Shown: positions 52,725 through 62,529, counted from the first letter of the stretch. The stretch is 64,000 nt of DNA from Achromobacter agilis (GCF_900496965.1 NZ_UFQB01000022.1:1-64000), one strand, 5' to 3'. Notes: generated from the sequence alone by a model not told the origin. Numbers and translations: made by a program.

Positions 52725-53885
52725 TCAATGGACGCGTTCGAGAATGGCGGCACTGGAGCACAGGCCACGGCCATAGGCCACCATGCCGTAGCCGGATACC
52801 AGGCCCAGGTGGCAATCCAGCTGCCGGCCCGGGGCGCGGCCCAGCAACTGAGCGGCGGCCTCGTAGACGCCGATCATTCCGCCGCTGGCTCCAGCCTGGC
52901 CGGCCGACAGCTGGCCGCCGCCGGTATTGATGGGCAGCGCGCCGCGCCAGCTCACATCGTTGTGGCGCACATACTCATGAGCGCGGCCTGGCTCGCACAG
53001 CCCCAGCCCCTCCATCTGCACAAAGGCCATCACCGGATAATCGTCGTATAGCTGGGCGAACTGCATCTGCGCCGGTTCGACGCCCGCACGCTGATAGAGG
53101 CGGCCCGCCACGCCCGCCCAGCCGCCCGGCACCGCATAGGGGTCGTTGGCCGGATAGTTGTGGATTTCCTCGGCCGCCCGGATTCGCAGCGACGGCCCTT
53201 GCAGCCCGGCGGCCACGCGCTCCGAGGCCAGGACGATGGCGTCGCCCCCGACGCACGGCATCACGCAGTCGTACAGGCGCAAGGGGTCGGCGATAGGCTT
53301 GGCGTTGAGATAGTCGTCCAGCGTCAGCGGCGTCTTGAACAGAGCATTGGGATTGCGCAACGCGTTCTCGCGCAGCCCGACGCAAAACCGGCCGAAGTCC
53401 TCGCGCGTCGCGCCGTGCCGTTCCATATAAAGACGCGTGTGCAGCGCGAACATGCCGTTGGCCCCGCCGAACCCCTGCGGCGACATATATTCTTTGATGG
53501 AACCGTTGAAATGGTCCAGGGTTTCGTTGTGCGCCGCCACGTCGAACGCGTCGGCGGCAAGCACCAGGGCCACATCGCAGGCGCCGTCGCGGATGGCGCG
53601 CGCGGCATGGGCCATACCAATGATGCCCGAGGCGCCGCCGTACAGCCCCTGAAACAGAAAGCGCGCCTCGATGCCCAGATGCTCGGCCACCGTCGGCGCA
53701 TTGTCGGGCGGCAGCAGGAAGCAGGTTACCGCCAGCCCGTCCACGGCGCTCCACGGCAGCCCGGCGTCAGCCAACGCGGCGGCCCCCGCCTCATACATCA
53801 GGCGCTGCACGCTGCGGTCCGACCGCTTGGCGTAAGGCGCCTGCCCCGCGCCCACGATCCGTACCCCCTCGAACATTCCGGCCAT
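52725..53885 (-). CDS. thiolase-like (SCP2/lipid-transfer type) protein without catalytic Cys
   Basis: 386 aa thiolase fold. At the nucleophile position the sequence is QGLYGGASGIIGMAHA, with Gly/Ala instead of Cys, as in the lipid-transfer branch. INTGGGQLSAGQAGASGG is retained near the C-terminus. With the adjacent DUF35 protein it probably forms a complex acting by retro-aldol chemistry or acyl transfer rather than classical thiolysis. Start overlaps the CoA-transferase stop by one base (TGATG). Confidence 0.85.
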   Translation of the reverse strand: MAGMFEGVRIVGAGQAPYAKRSDRSVQRLMYEAGAAALADAGLPWSAVDGLAVTCFLLPPDNAPTVAEHLGIEARFLFQGLYGGASGIIGMAHAARAIRDGACDVALVLAADAFDVAAHNETLDHFNGSIKEYMSPQGFGGANGMFALHTRLYMERHGATREDFGRFCVGLRENALRNPNALFKTPLTLDDYLNAKPIADPLRLYDCVMPCVGGDAIVLASERVAAGLQGPSLRIRAAEEIHNYPANDPYAVPGGWAGVAGRLYQRAGVEPAQMQFAQLYDDYPVMAFVQMEGLGLCEPGRAHEYVRHNDVSWRGALPINTGGGQLSAGQAGASGGMIGVYEAAAQLLGRAPGRQLDCHLGLVSGYGMVAYGRGLCSSAAILERVH

Positions 53886-55138
53886 CAGATCACTCCCTGC
53901 GCGGTCAGCGCGTCGAACTCCTGCGGCGACATACCCAGCAGGCCCTGGTAGATTTCGCGGTTGTCGGCGCCCAGCGCGCGGCCGGCGTGACGCACCTCTC
54001 CCGGGGTGTCCAGGAAACGCGGCACCACCCCCTGCATGCGGACCTCGCCGAAATCGTCATCACTCACCGACACGATGTTCTCGCGGGCCTGGTAGTGCGG
54101 ATCGCGCACGATGTCGCTGATATCCAGCACCGGCCCGGCGACTACCTCGGCCTCTTCGAACAGCGCCATGACGGCTGCGCAGTCGCGCTCGCGGAACCAG
54201 CCGGCGATGATCTCGTCCAGCGCCGTGTCGTGGTCGCAACGTGACGCGTTATCGACGAATCGCGGGTCCGTGATAAGCTCAGGCATGCCGAGCGCCTGGG
54301 CCAGGCGCTCGAACGTGCGCTGTGAACTGGCCGAGATGCCCACCCAGCGCCCGTCGCGCGTTTGATAGGTATTGCGCGGCGAATCTTCCGCCAGGCGATT
54401 GCCCAAGCGCTGCTTGACGATGCCCAACTGGTCGAAACCGATCACCTGGGACTCGACCAAGCGGAACAACGGCTCATACAGGCTGACGTCGATCTCCTGG
54501 CCGCTTCCATTGCCGTGATCGCGGTTATAGACGGCGAACATTGCAGACATCGCCGCGAAGGTCGATGCTACCGAATCGGCCATGGGAAAACCCGGCAGCG
54601 TGGGCGGCCGGTCCGGCGCACCGGTGAACGACGGGATGCCCGAGAATGCCTCCGCTATCGTGCCGTAGCCGCCTCGCTTGGCGTAGGGGCCCGTCTGGCC
54701 GAACCCCGAGACGCGCACCATGACTAGACGCGGATTGATGCGGGCGAGCGCTTCATAGCCGAGCCCCCAGCGTTCGAACGTGCCGGGACGGTAATTCTCG
54801 ATCAGCACATCGGCCTCGCGGATCAGCTCCCGAAACAGCTCCTGGCCGCGCGGATTGGACAAGGTCAGCGTGATCAGCCGCTTGTTGCGGGCGATGACCT
54901 TCCACCACAGCGACAACCCCTCCTTCATCGGCGTCCAGTGGCGCATCGAATCGCCGGAACCCGGCAGCTCCAGCTTGATGACGTCGGCGCCGAAGTCGGC
55001 CATCTGGGTGGCCGCAAGCGGCCCGGCGATCATGTTGCCGGCATCGATCACGCGCAGCCCCGCAAGCGGGCCCTTGCGAGTTGTTTCCGCCACGGGTTCG
55101 GCGCTACTACTTACGGTCTCGGGGAAAGTGGACATCAT
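53885..55138 (-). CDS. CaiB/BaiF-type (family III) CoA-transferase
   Basis: 417 aa. LAGLRVIDAGNMIAGPLAA is the family opening, and the catalytic Asp is about residue 188 in GFPMADSVAS. DFGADVIKLELPGSGD is another family block. It activates an acid by CoA transfer. Start at 55138 or 55135; upstream extensions would run through the operator. First gene of an eight-gene operon, divergent from the IclR regulator. Confidence 0.9.
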   Translation of the reverse strand: MMSTFPETVSSSAEPVAETTRKGPLAGLRVIDAGNMIAGPLAATQMADFGADVIKLELPGSGDSMRHWTPMKEGLSLWWKVIARNKRLITLTLSNPRGQELFRELIREADVLIENYRPGTFERWGLGYEALARINPRLVMVRVSGFGQTGPYAKRGGYGTIAEAFSGIPSFTGAPDRPPTLPGFPMADSVASTFAAMSAMFAVYNRDHGNGSGQEIDVSLYEPLFRLVESQVIGFDQLGIVKQRLGNRLAEDSPRNTYQTRDGRWVGISASSQRTFERLAQALGMPELITDPRFVDNASRCDHDTALDEIIAGWFRERDCAAVMALFEEAEVVAGPVLDISDIVRDPHYQARENIVSVSDDDFGEVRMQGVVPRFLDTPGEVRHAGRALGADNREIYQGLLGMSPQEFDALTAQGVI

Positions 55139-55181
55139 GGTAGGTTCCGATCTCACTTGGAAAGACAATCCGCCTTGTGAT

Positions 55182-55204
55182 AAACTTCCGAATATTGGAA
55201 GTTT
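55182..55204. promoter_or_regulatory. perfect inverted repeat, probable IclR operator
   Basis: AAACTTCC (55182-55189) and GGAAGTTT (55197-55204) are exact inverted repeats around GAATATT. The site lies in the 89-bp gap between the divergent CoA-transferase and IclR genes, where a local regulator would control both. Confidence 0.7.
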
Positions 55205-55227
55205 TTCTTTCACTAATTGGATTAATT

Positions 55228-56007
55228 ATGATCAGCGGCTCACAGGCTGTCCCTAGGGATCAACCCCTAGACCGGTTGCTGCACGTCCTCGACGTGGTGG
55301 CGCATGCCGACCGTCCCATCACCATGACGGACGTGGCCGCCGCTTGCGGCTTGCCGGTACCTACCGTTCACCGGCTCGTCGCGCAACTGGAAGAAAGGCG
55401 CCTGCTCAAGCGCGTGCTGGGCAGCAAGAAGCTCGCGGTCGGTGCCGCGCTGGTCAACCTGGGCATGGCTGCGGTCTCGGCCGCCATGCGCGGCGACCAG
55501 AGCCACCAGATCCTGGTCGCGCTGTCCAACCGCATCGGCGAGCATTGCCAGCTCGGCCAGCGGGTGGACGACGAAGTGTTCTACGTGGATTCGGCGAGCG
55601 CCACGCGCTCGCAGGGCCTGTACTTCGATCACGGACACCGTTCGCCGCTGTACTGCACGTCGATGGGCAAGCTGTTCTTATCCGAAATGCCCGTGGAGCA
55701 ATTCGAATGGTGGCTCGACCACGCCGTGCTCGAGCCGCTCGCACCCAACACCATTGTTTCCACTGACACTCTGCGCAACGTGGTGCGCAAGGTTCGCAAG
55801 GACCAATGGGCGGCAAGCAACGAAGAGGTGATCGCCGGCGTGGTCGGTTGCGCCGTGCCCATCCGGGATGCGCAAGGCAAACTCATCGCCGGCCTGGGAA
55901 TCTCCGTGCCCAGCGCGCGCGTGGCTTTCGATGCGCTGGCCGAGTTCCGCCAGCCGATGGAAGCGGCGGCAGCCGAAATCGCCGCAGCCATCGCCGCGGC
56001 GGACTGA
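55228..56007 (+). CDS. IclR-family regulator
   Basis: 259 aa. Winged helix (ITMTDVAAACGLPVPTVHRLVAQLE) then the IclR effector domain with RSPLYCTSMGKLFLS and GLGISVPSARV. Start at 55228 avoids the inverted repeat. Probably controls the divergent importer/CoA operon and itself. Confidence 0.92.
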   Translation: MISGSQAVPRDQPLDRLLHVLDVVAHADRPITMTDVAAACGLPVPTVHRLVAQLEERRLLKRVLGSKKLAVGAALVNLGMAAVSAAMRGDQSHQILVALSNRIGEHCQLGQRVDDEVFYVDSASATRSQGLYFDHGHRSPLYCTSMGKLFLSEMPVEQFEWWLDHAVLEPLAPNTIVSTDTLRNVVRKVRKDQWAASNEEVIAGVVGCAVPIRDAQGKLIAGLGISVPSARVAFDALAEFRQPMEAAAAEIAAAIAAAD

Positions 56008-56017
56008 GCCCGCCGCC

Positions 56018-57754
56018 CTAGCCTTCCCCCAGTCCGGCCTCCACGCACTCGAGATACGCGTCCACCGCGCTGCCCACCGTGGGATGGAAGCGGTCGTCGC
56101 GGAATATCTCGGTGAGTTCAAAGCGCTTGAGCTTGTCGCGGACCGGGTCCTTCATTTCGGCGAAATGGAGCGCGACGCCCTCCTTGGCCAGTCCGCGGCT
56201 CAGTTCACGCAGCATGTCCGCCGACGTCACGTCGACGCTGGTGACGGGCTCCGCCGCCACCACTACCCGCCGCACGGGCGTGGGCGATGCCTCCACGGCT
56301 TCCATCAGCCGCTGCTGGAACAACTCGGCGTTGGCGAAGAACAGGGGCGCGTCCCAGCGGAACAGCACCAGCCCGTCGATCAGCGCCGCGTGCGGGTAGC
56401 GCTTCAGGTCGTGGTAGCCGCGCAGGTTCGGCACGCGGCCAAGCACCGCGAAGTGCGGCCGCCAGCCGTCCCACAGGAACTCGATCACGGCGATGACCAC
56501 GGCCAGGCAGATGCCGGGAATCGCGCCGAACACCGCCACCCCGGCGAAGCACGCCATCGACAGCCAGAACTCCCATTGCTGGATGCGGAAGATGCGCCGC
56601 AGGTCCTTGAACTCGAACAGGCCGATGGCCGCGGCAATCACCACAGCGGCCAGCGCGCTGTTCGGCAGATAGCGCAGCAGGCTCGGCGCCACCATCAGCA
56701 AGGCCGCCACGGCGATCGCGCCCACGACGCCCGTGAGCTGCGTGCGCGAGCCGGCCGCCTCGGCCACCGGCGTGCGCGACGCGCTGCTGCTGACCGGGAA
56801 CCCCTGGAAGAAGCCGGCAGCGAGGTTCGCCACGCCCAACCCCACCATTTCCTGGTTCGGATCGACCCGCGTATGCGTGCGCGCGGCATAGGTGCGCGAC
56901 AGGACGCTGGTATCGGCGAACGCGATCATCGCCACGGCGACGCCGCCAAGCAGGATCTTCACCAGGTCCGCGTTGCTGAGCCAGGGCAGCGCAAACGTCG
57001 GCAGCCCTTGCGGAATCTCGCCCAGCACGTTCACGCCCAGGGCATCCAGATGGAACACACTGACCGCCAGCGTCGCCAGAATCACGGCAATCAGGATGCC
57101 GGGCACGCGGTCAAAGCGCTTGAGCAGCAGGATCACCGCCAACGTCGCCGCCCCCACCGAAAAGCTGTACCAGTTGGTCTTGCCGCCGGACACGGCCTGC
57201 CCCAGTTGCCATAGTTCGCGCAGCGGACCGGCATCGTCGATCGGGATCGCGAACATCTTCGGCAATTGACTCACCAGCACCGTCAGCGCGATGCCGTTCA
57301 TGTAGCCGTAGCGGATCGGCTTGGACAGCAACTCGGTAATGAAGCCCAGCCGCAGCAGGCCAAACACGATGCAGAAGAGCCCTGAGACGAGCGCCATCAG
57401 GCTGGCCGCGGCGACCGCGCGCATGGGATCGCCGCCGGAAACGCTGAGCACCACCGCGAGGATCGGCGCCGCAAGCGCCGAATCCGGACCCAGCACCAGG
57501 ATCCGGCTCGGGCCGAACAGCGCATAGGCCAGCAGCGGGATGATCGTGGCATAAAGACCGTAGACGCCCGGCACACCCGACGCTTCGGCATACGCAATGC
57601 CGACCGGCACCAGCATCGTCGTCAGCACCAGGCCGGCGGCCAGGTCTCTCGGCAGCCAGGCGGCTTGATAGGACTTCAGCAACGCCAGTCCGGGCAGCCA
57701 GCGCAGCCAGTTGCGGGCGGGCGTATCGACGGACGCGGGCGCATTGGAAGCCAT
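56018..57754 (-). CDS. SulP-family anion transporter with STAS domain
   Basis: 578 aa. SulP signature region in LVLTTMLVPVGIAYAEASGVPGVYGLYA (residues 42-69 hold the conserved P-x-G-x-A-Y), about 10-14 membrane segments, and a C-terminal STAS domain (about 440-560, with DVTSADML). Family members carry sulfate, bicarbonate or dicarboxylates. Convergent with IclR; no linked sulfur genes. Confidence 0.9.
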   Translation of the reverse strand: MASNAPASVDTPARNWLRWLPGLALLKSYQAAWLPRDLAAGLVLTTMLVPVGIAYAEASGVPGVYGLYATIIPLLAYALFGPSRILVLGPDSALAAPILAVVLSVSGGDPMRAVAAASLMALVSGLFCIVFGLLRLGFITELLSKPIRYGYMNGIALTVLVSQLPKMFAIPIDDAGPLRELWQLGQAVSGGKTNWYSFSVGAATLAVILLLKRFDRVPGILIAVILATLAVSVFHLDALGVNVLGEIPQGLPTFALPWLSNADLVKILLGGVAVAMIAFADTSVLSRTYAARTHTRVDPNQEMVGLGVANLAAGFFQGFPVSSSASRTPVAEAAGSRTQLTGVVGAIAVAALLMVAPSLLRYLPNSALAAVVIAAAIGLFEFKDLRRIFRIQQWEFWLSMACFAGVAVFGAIPGICLAVVIAVIEFLWDGWRPHFAVLGRVPNLRGYHDLKRYPHAALIDGLVLFRWDAPLFFANAELFQQRLMEAVEASPTPVRRVVVAAEPVTSVDVTSADMLRELSRGLAKEGVALHFAEMKDPVRDKLKRFELTEIFRDDRFHPTVGSAVDAYLECVEAGLGEG

Positions 57755-57953
57755 GGAATCTCTTGTGAGAAGGGAACGCCGTGCGGTGATTCTACTGGAC
57801 GCCGGAACAGGCGGCGCTGGCTGCCGAGGCCGCGCGCGGCGCAGCTAGCCCAACGCCACCGCAACGCTTCCCGGCCGCGGTCCTGTTGTTCTAAATCAAC
57901 CGCAGCGCATCTGCGCACGCCTTCGGACTGGCAAGAAACGCAATTCGCGGATT

Positions 57954-57980
57954 AGAATTATTAGATATCATTCTCATTTG
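57954..57980. promoter_or_regulatory. Fur-box-like site before the TonB receptor
   Basis: AGAATTATTAGATATCATTC then TCATTTG resembles the GATAATGATAATCATTATC Fur consensus in overlapping hexamers, 22 nt before the start at 58003. The rest of the 248-bp gap is GC-rich without a gene. Fits iron repression of the following operon. Confidence 0.65.
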
Positions 57981-58002
57981 CGTTTGTTTTCCGGAGTGAA
58001 CT

Positions 58003-60180
58003 TTGTCTAACGAACGGCGTCATTTCCCTGATTCGCGCGCGCGGCGGCTCGCGCCCGGCCTCGCATTGAGCGTGCTTTTGCCGCTGCCGAATGCCTGGGC
58101 GCAAACTACGCCGCCGCCCGCCACGCTGCAGCCGGTCACCGTCACCGCAGGTGCGTTGAGCGACGAGGAACTGCCCCCGCCCTATGCGGGCGGCCAGGTT
58201 GCCGAAGGCGCGCGGCTGGGCCTGATGGGCAACCAGAGCGTGATGGATACGCCCTTCAACGTGACGAGCTATACGTCCGAACTCATCCAGAACCAGCAGG
58301 CGCGCACGCTAGCCGACGTGATGGCGAACGACCCGTCCGTCCGGTTCACCACGTCCAGCGGGCACGCGTACGAAAACTTCCGCATCCGCGGTTTCGACGT
58401 CAACCAGAACGACGTGGCCATCAACGGCATGTTCGGCCTGGCGCCGATGGGCCGCACCCCGCTTGAGTTCGTCGAGCGGGTGGAGGTGCTCAAGGGTCCG
58501 AATGCCTTGTTCAGCGGCATGGCGCCCAGCGGCGCGGTGGGAGGCACCGTCAACCTGGTGCCCAAGCGCGCGGGCGATACGCCGAACGCCACCTATGGGG
58601 TGAACTGGCAATCCGACGGACAGCTGGGCACCACCATCGACGCCGGCCGGCGCTTTGGCGCGGGCAACGAATGGGGCGCGCGCGTCAACGGCTCGTTCAG
58701 CGACGGCGCCACCACGCTGGACGGCCAATCCAGGAAGCGCGAGTTCTTCTCCGCGGGCCTGGATTACCGCAGCAGCGCGCTGACGGCATCGATAGACGCT
58801 TACCACAGCCAGGAATCGTTCAGCGGCGGCACGCCGGCGATGTTCTGGTTCGGCGGATCGGTCGTGCCCGACGCCCCCGATCCCCGCATCAATCAGTTCA
58901 GCACCGGTTACGGCAACATCCAGAGCAACGCCGTGGTCGGCCGGGCCGAGTACCGCTTCAATGACCACGTGTCGGCCTTCGCGGGCGTGGGCAAGCGCGA
59001 CAGCCACCAATCGGGGCTGATCAACGGCACCCACGCGCGGCAGATCGACGCCAACGGCAATTTCACCGGATCCATGGTCGGCCAGCGGGCCTACACCGAT
59101 GCCACGTCGGCCGAGGCGGGCCTGCGCTCGCGCTTCAAGACGGGCAGCATCGGGCACGAACTGGTGCTGCAGGCCTCCCTGCTGGACACGGAAGACGGGT
59201 CGGCCACCGGCACGCCGTCGACCTTCAAGTCCAACATCTACGATCCGATCACGCCGATCATGCCGTCGGTGCCGGACAGCGCGCCGAAGACGGCGAAGAA
59301 CAAGTTGTCCAGCCTCGCGCTGGTCGACACGATGTCCTTCTTCGATGAAAAGCTGCTCGTGACCGCCGGCTTACGCAACCAGCGCGTGAAGACCACGAAT
59401 TTCGACAAGACGGGAAAAACCACATCCCGCTACGACGAGGACGCCGTGACGCCCGCGGTCGCCGTCGTCATCAAGCCCTGGGGGCCGGACGTCTCGCTCT
59501 ATGCCAACTATGTGCAGGGCCTCAGCAAGGGCGATAGCGTCACCGACACCACCGCCAGCAACTATGGGCAGGTTTTCGCGCCCTACAAAACCGAACAGAA
59601 GGAGCTGGGCGTCAAATGGAACGCGGGCACCTTCACCAATACGCTTGCCCTCTTCCAGATCGACAAGCCCATGCTGGTCACCGAGGGGCCGACGGCCAGC
59701 CCGACGTATGCCGATGGCGGCGAAAAGCGCGTCCGCGGCGTGGAGTGGAATACGTTTGGCGAGCTGGCCCCGGGCTTGCGCGTGCTGGGCGGCGTGACCT
59801 ACACCCAAGGCACGCAGGTCAAGACCTCGTTTGGCCGCTACGACGGCAATACCGCGGTCGGCGCGCCGCGCTGGCAGGCCAATACCGGGCTGGAATGGGA
59901 CACGCCCTGGGTGCCCGGCCTGACCTTGAGCGGCCGCGTGCAGGCAACGTCGAGCCAATACGCGGACGCCGCCAACAAGCTGCGGATCCCGGGCTGGGGC
60001 CAACTGGATCTGGGCGCGCGCTATGCCACACAGATCAATGGCCGAGACGTGGTGCTGCGCCTGAACGTCAACAATGTGTTCGACAAGCACTACTACGCCG
60101 GCAGCTTCAGCGACACGACCCCGATCGCAACGCTGGGCCCGGCGCGCACCGTCACCGCCTCCGCCAGCATCAGCTTCTGA
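58003..60180 (+). CDS. TonB-dependent siderophore receptor
   Basis: 725 aa. TTG start behind GGAG (no in-frame ATG until about codon 69), signal peptide ending near NAWAQ, TonB box region, plug domain (about 75-185: DTPFNVTSYTSELIQNQQ and RIRGFDVNQNDVAINGM), 22-strand barrel and a terminal Phe typical of outer-membrane proteins. No N-terminal signalling domain, so surface signalling is not expected. Fur-like site upstream; siderophore not predictable, though a Fes-like esterase at the operon end hints at a catecholate or ester-type ligand. Confidence 0.9.
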   Translation: MSNERRHFPDSRARRLAPGLALSVLLPLPNAWAQTTPPPATLQPVTVTAGALSDEELPPPYAGGQVAEGARLGLMGNQSVMDTPFNVTSYTSELIQNQQARTLADVMANDPSVRFTTSSGHAYENFRIRGFDVNQNDVAINGMFGLAPMGRTPLEFVERVEVLKGPNALFSGMAPSGAVGGTVNLVPKRAGDTPNATYGVNWQSDGQLGTTIDAGRRFGAGNEWGARVNGSFSDGATTLDGQSRKREFFSAGLDYRSSALTASIDAYHSQESFSGGTPAMFWFGGSVVPDAPDPRINQFSTGYGNIQSNAVVGRAEYRFNDHVSAFAGVGKRDSHQSGLINGTHARQIDANGNFTGSMVGQRAYTDATSAEAGLRSRFKTGSIGHELVLQASLLDTEDGSATGTPSTFKSNIYDPITPIMPSVPDSAPKTAKNKLSSLALVDTMSFFDEKLLVTAGLRNQRVKTTNFDKTGKTTSRYDEDAVTPAVAVVIKPWGPDVSLYANYVQGLSKGDSVTDTTASNYGQVFAPYKTEQKELGVKWNAGTFTNTLALFQIDKPMLVTEGPTASPTYADGGEKRVRGVEWNTFGELAPGLRVLGGVTYTQGTQVKTSFGRYDGNTAVGAPRWQANTGLEWDTPWVPGLTLSGRVQATSSQYADAANKLRIPGWGQLDLGARYATQINGRDVVLRLNVNNVFDKHYYAGSFSDTTPIATLGPARTVTASASISF

Positions 60181-60200
60181 CCGCCCGCGGATCGTGCCGC

Positions 60201-60236
60201 CGCTTCCGGCCCTGAATCGCCCCAGGGCCGGAAGCG
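60201..60236. terminator. strong hairpin after the TonB receptor
   Basis: A 14-bp perfect stem (60201-60214 with 60223-60236), 8-nt loop, no U-tract. Within the iron operon it may reduce read-through or stabilise the receptor message 3' end. Confidence 0.55.
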
Positions 60237-60269
60237 CGGGCGCATCGATCCCGCGTCCACCACACTTGG

Positions 60270-60563
60270 ATGACTATGCAAGCCGTAATCCCCGCCAGCC
60301 TGATCGCCATGTTCCTGGGCTGCTTCTGCATTTACCGCGCCTCGCCGAACCAGCGCTGGCGGCCCGCACCCTGGCCCGCGCGGCCCGCGCGCACCGCCGG
60401 TGCCGCCCTGCTGGCGCTCGGGGCGTGGGGCTGCCTGCACGCCTTCTCGGCCGTCGCCGCGGTATTCGTGTTCTGTACAGCCCTGATGCTGTTCTTCAGC
60501 CTCATCCCATACCTGGGCGCGCTTGCCGGAACGCGCGGGAGCGATACGCATGAAAGCCGCTAA
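60270..60563 (+). CDS. small membrane protein, DUF3325-like
   Basis: 97 aa with two or three hydrophobic segments. FLGCFCIYRASPNQRWRPAP is followed by arginines and a second helix pair, the layout of DUF3325 proteins found beside TonB receptors and PepSY proteins. Start at 60270 or 60276. Overlaps the next gene's 5' end by 14 nt. Function unknown. Confidence 0.65.
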   Translation: MTMQAVIPASLIAMFLGCFCIYRASPNQRWRPAPWPARPARTAGAALLALGAWGCLHAFSAVAAVFVFCTALMLFFSLIPYLGALAGTRGSDTHESR

Positions 60564-60840
60564 GCCCGCCCCGATCCGGCGCGACTGGATATCCAAGAGC
60601 CTGGCGGGCGCGTTGCTGGGCTTCGCGCTCGCCATGGGAGCCAGCGCCGTGCTTGCCGCCCTGACCGCCGACATCCCGCTGGTGACGCGCTCGCAGCTTG
60701 TCATGTGGCTGGTGCCGCCCGTCTGGCTGGGGGTCTTGAGCACCGTCTATTTTTTCGCCAGCGGCATGCGCGCCTGGCTCTGGCTGGGCGGCGCCTGCCT
60801 GCTGCTCTACGGCGCCTTGTTCCTATCCGGCGCGCTTTGA
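60550..60840 (+). CDS. small membrane protein, DUF3649-like iron-uptake protein
   Basis: 96 aa with three hydrophobic segments (about 18-38, 50-68, 72-94). Its size and place between receptor and PepSY gene match DUF3649 'iron uptake' proteins; sequence identity is inferred by context. Start at 60550 overlaps the preceding gene. Confidence 0.6.
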   Translation: MKAAKPAPIRRDWISKSLAGALLGFALAMGASAVLAALTADIPLVTRSQLVMWLVPPVWLGVLSTVYFFASGMRAWLWLGGACLLLYGALFLSGAL

Positions 60841-60856
60841 AGGAGAGACAGCCAAC

Positions 60857-62485
60857 ATGAGGGCCGACTTCATCCGCATCTACAAATCCGTCCACACCTG
60901 GACGGGCATTCTGACGGGCATGGCGCTCTTCATCGCCTTCTACGCGGGCGCGCTGACGATTTTCAAGGAGCCGATCGTCCGCTGGGCCACGCCGCAGTCG
61001 ACGATCCCGTACGTGCCGCTGGAGGAAACGCCGGACCTGATCGCCAGAACCCTGGCCGCGCGGCCGGATGCGGCCAAGGGTTTCAACATCCATTTGCGGG
61101 ATGCCGAGCACGTGCCGGCCCGCCTGGGCTGGGAGGTCCGCGACGGGCCGGCCGACGATCATGACGAATCATCGTTGCGCCATTACGTCGCTCACCTGGA
61201 GGCCGGCGGCGGCCTGCAAGTGGAGCAGTCCTCGCCCAGCGGGCTGGCGGCGTTCATCGACGTGCTGCATCGCGTGGTGGGCCTGCCTGTCGACAGCGAT
61301 CCCAACCGGTGGGTCATGGGCGTCGTCGCTTCGCTCTACGCCATCGCGCTGGTCTCCGGGGTCATTGTGCTGTTGCCGTCGCTGGTGAAGGATTTCTTCG
61401 CCTTGCGGACCGGCAAGAACCTGAAGCGCATGTGGCTGGATGCCCATAACGTGGTGGGGATCGTTTCCCTGCCCTTCCATATCGTCATGGCGCTCAGCTC
61501 GGTCGTGTTCGCGTTTCACGATGGCATCTATGATCTGCAGGACAAACTGATGTACGAGGGAAAACTGGCATCGGTTTTCCAGCGCTCGGGCGCAAACGAA
61601 GCCCTCGCAAGCGCCCGGGATCCTGCGGCCCTGCTGACGCCCCGGCAACTGGTGGCGCAGGTGCGCAGCCTGGCGCCCGGCTTCGAGCCCGACACGCTGC
61701 AATACCAGCAGGTCACCAGCTCCCGCGCCATCGTGCGCGTGTGGGGCAAGGACGCCAGCGCGGTGTCGCCCCGGGCGCGGGGCGGCTTCGTGGCGATCGA
61801 CCCATATTCGGGGAAGGTGCTCAATACCGACTACCTGCCGGGCGGGCAGAACGCCCCCAATCTCTGGATCAGCAGCTTCTTCGCCCTGCACATGGCGTCC
61901 TTTGGCGGAGTCGCGGTGCAATGGCTGTACTTCCTCCTCGGGCTGGCGGGCGCCTGGCTGTTCTATAGCGGCAACCTGCTCTGGATCGAAACCCGCCGCA
62001 AGCGCGCCGACCGGCGGACCGGTGCGATTCCGGCGCAACGGCTGGACACGCGCTTGATGGCCTCGGCCACCGTCGGCGTCTGCCTGGGGTGCATCTGCGG
62101 CATTTCACTGATGATGGTTGCGTCCAAATGGCTGAACGGCCGCGTCGGCGACTTGAATACCTGGCTTCAAGGGCTGTATTACGTGGCCTTCTTCGCATCC
62201 ATCGCGTGGGCCTTCCTGCGCGGCGGCGCGGCGGCGGGCGTGCATCTGCTGTGGACCGCCGCCGCGTTGACCCTGGCGATTCCGGCGACATCCCTGCTGG
62301 GCGGCCTGTTTCCCGCCTCGGGCCTTTGGGCGCACTCCTCTGCCGCGACCCTCGCCGTGGATGCCACGGCGCTGGTGTCAGCCCTGGGATTTGCCTGGAT
62401 GGCGAAAGCGAGCGCCCGCCGGATCGCGCGGGGCGATCTCGACAGCGCGTGGGCGCCGACACCGCTGGCGCCTCGCACCGAATAG
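60857..62485 (+). CDS. PepSY-associated membrane protein (PiuB-like, possible ferric reductase)
   Basis: 542 aa. Opening RIYKSVHTWTGILTGMALFI is the PepSY_TM signature, with an extracytoplasmic PepSY region (about 60-340) between membrane helices and several helices at the C-terminus. Members sit beside siderophore receptors and are proposed to reduce ferric siderophores or process iron at the inner membrane. Starts 16 nt after the previous gene behind AGGAGAG. Confidence 0.85.
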   Translation: MRADFIRIYKSVHTWTGILTGMALFIAFYAGALTIFKEPIVRWATPQSTIPYVPLEETPDLIARTLAARPDAAKGFNIHLRDAEHVPARLGWEVRDGPADDHDESSLRHYVAHLEAGGGLQVEQSSPSGLAAFIDVLHRVVGLPVDSDPNRWVMGVVASLYAIALVSGVIVLLPSLVKDFFALRTGKNLKRMWLDAHNVVGIVSLPFHIVMALSSVVFAFHDGIYDLQDKLMYEGKLASVFQRSGANEALASARDPAALLTPRQLVAQVRSLAPGFEPDTLQYQQVTSSRAIVRVWGKDASAVSPRARGGFVAIDPYSGKVLNTDYLPGGQNAPNLWISSFFALHMASFGGVAVQWLYFLLGLAGAWLFYSGNLLWIETRRKRADRRTGAIPAQRLDTRLMASATVGVCLGCICGISLMMVASKWLNGRVGDLNTWLQGLYYVAFFASIAWAFLRGGAAAGVHLLWTAAALTLAIPATSLLGGLFPASGLWAHSSAATLAVDATALVSALGFAWMAKASARRIARGDLDSAWAPTPLAPRTE

Positions 62486-62529
62486 CCGGCCCGGCAACCG
62501 GGATCTCTTTTTCTTGAACACAGCGGGTA

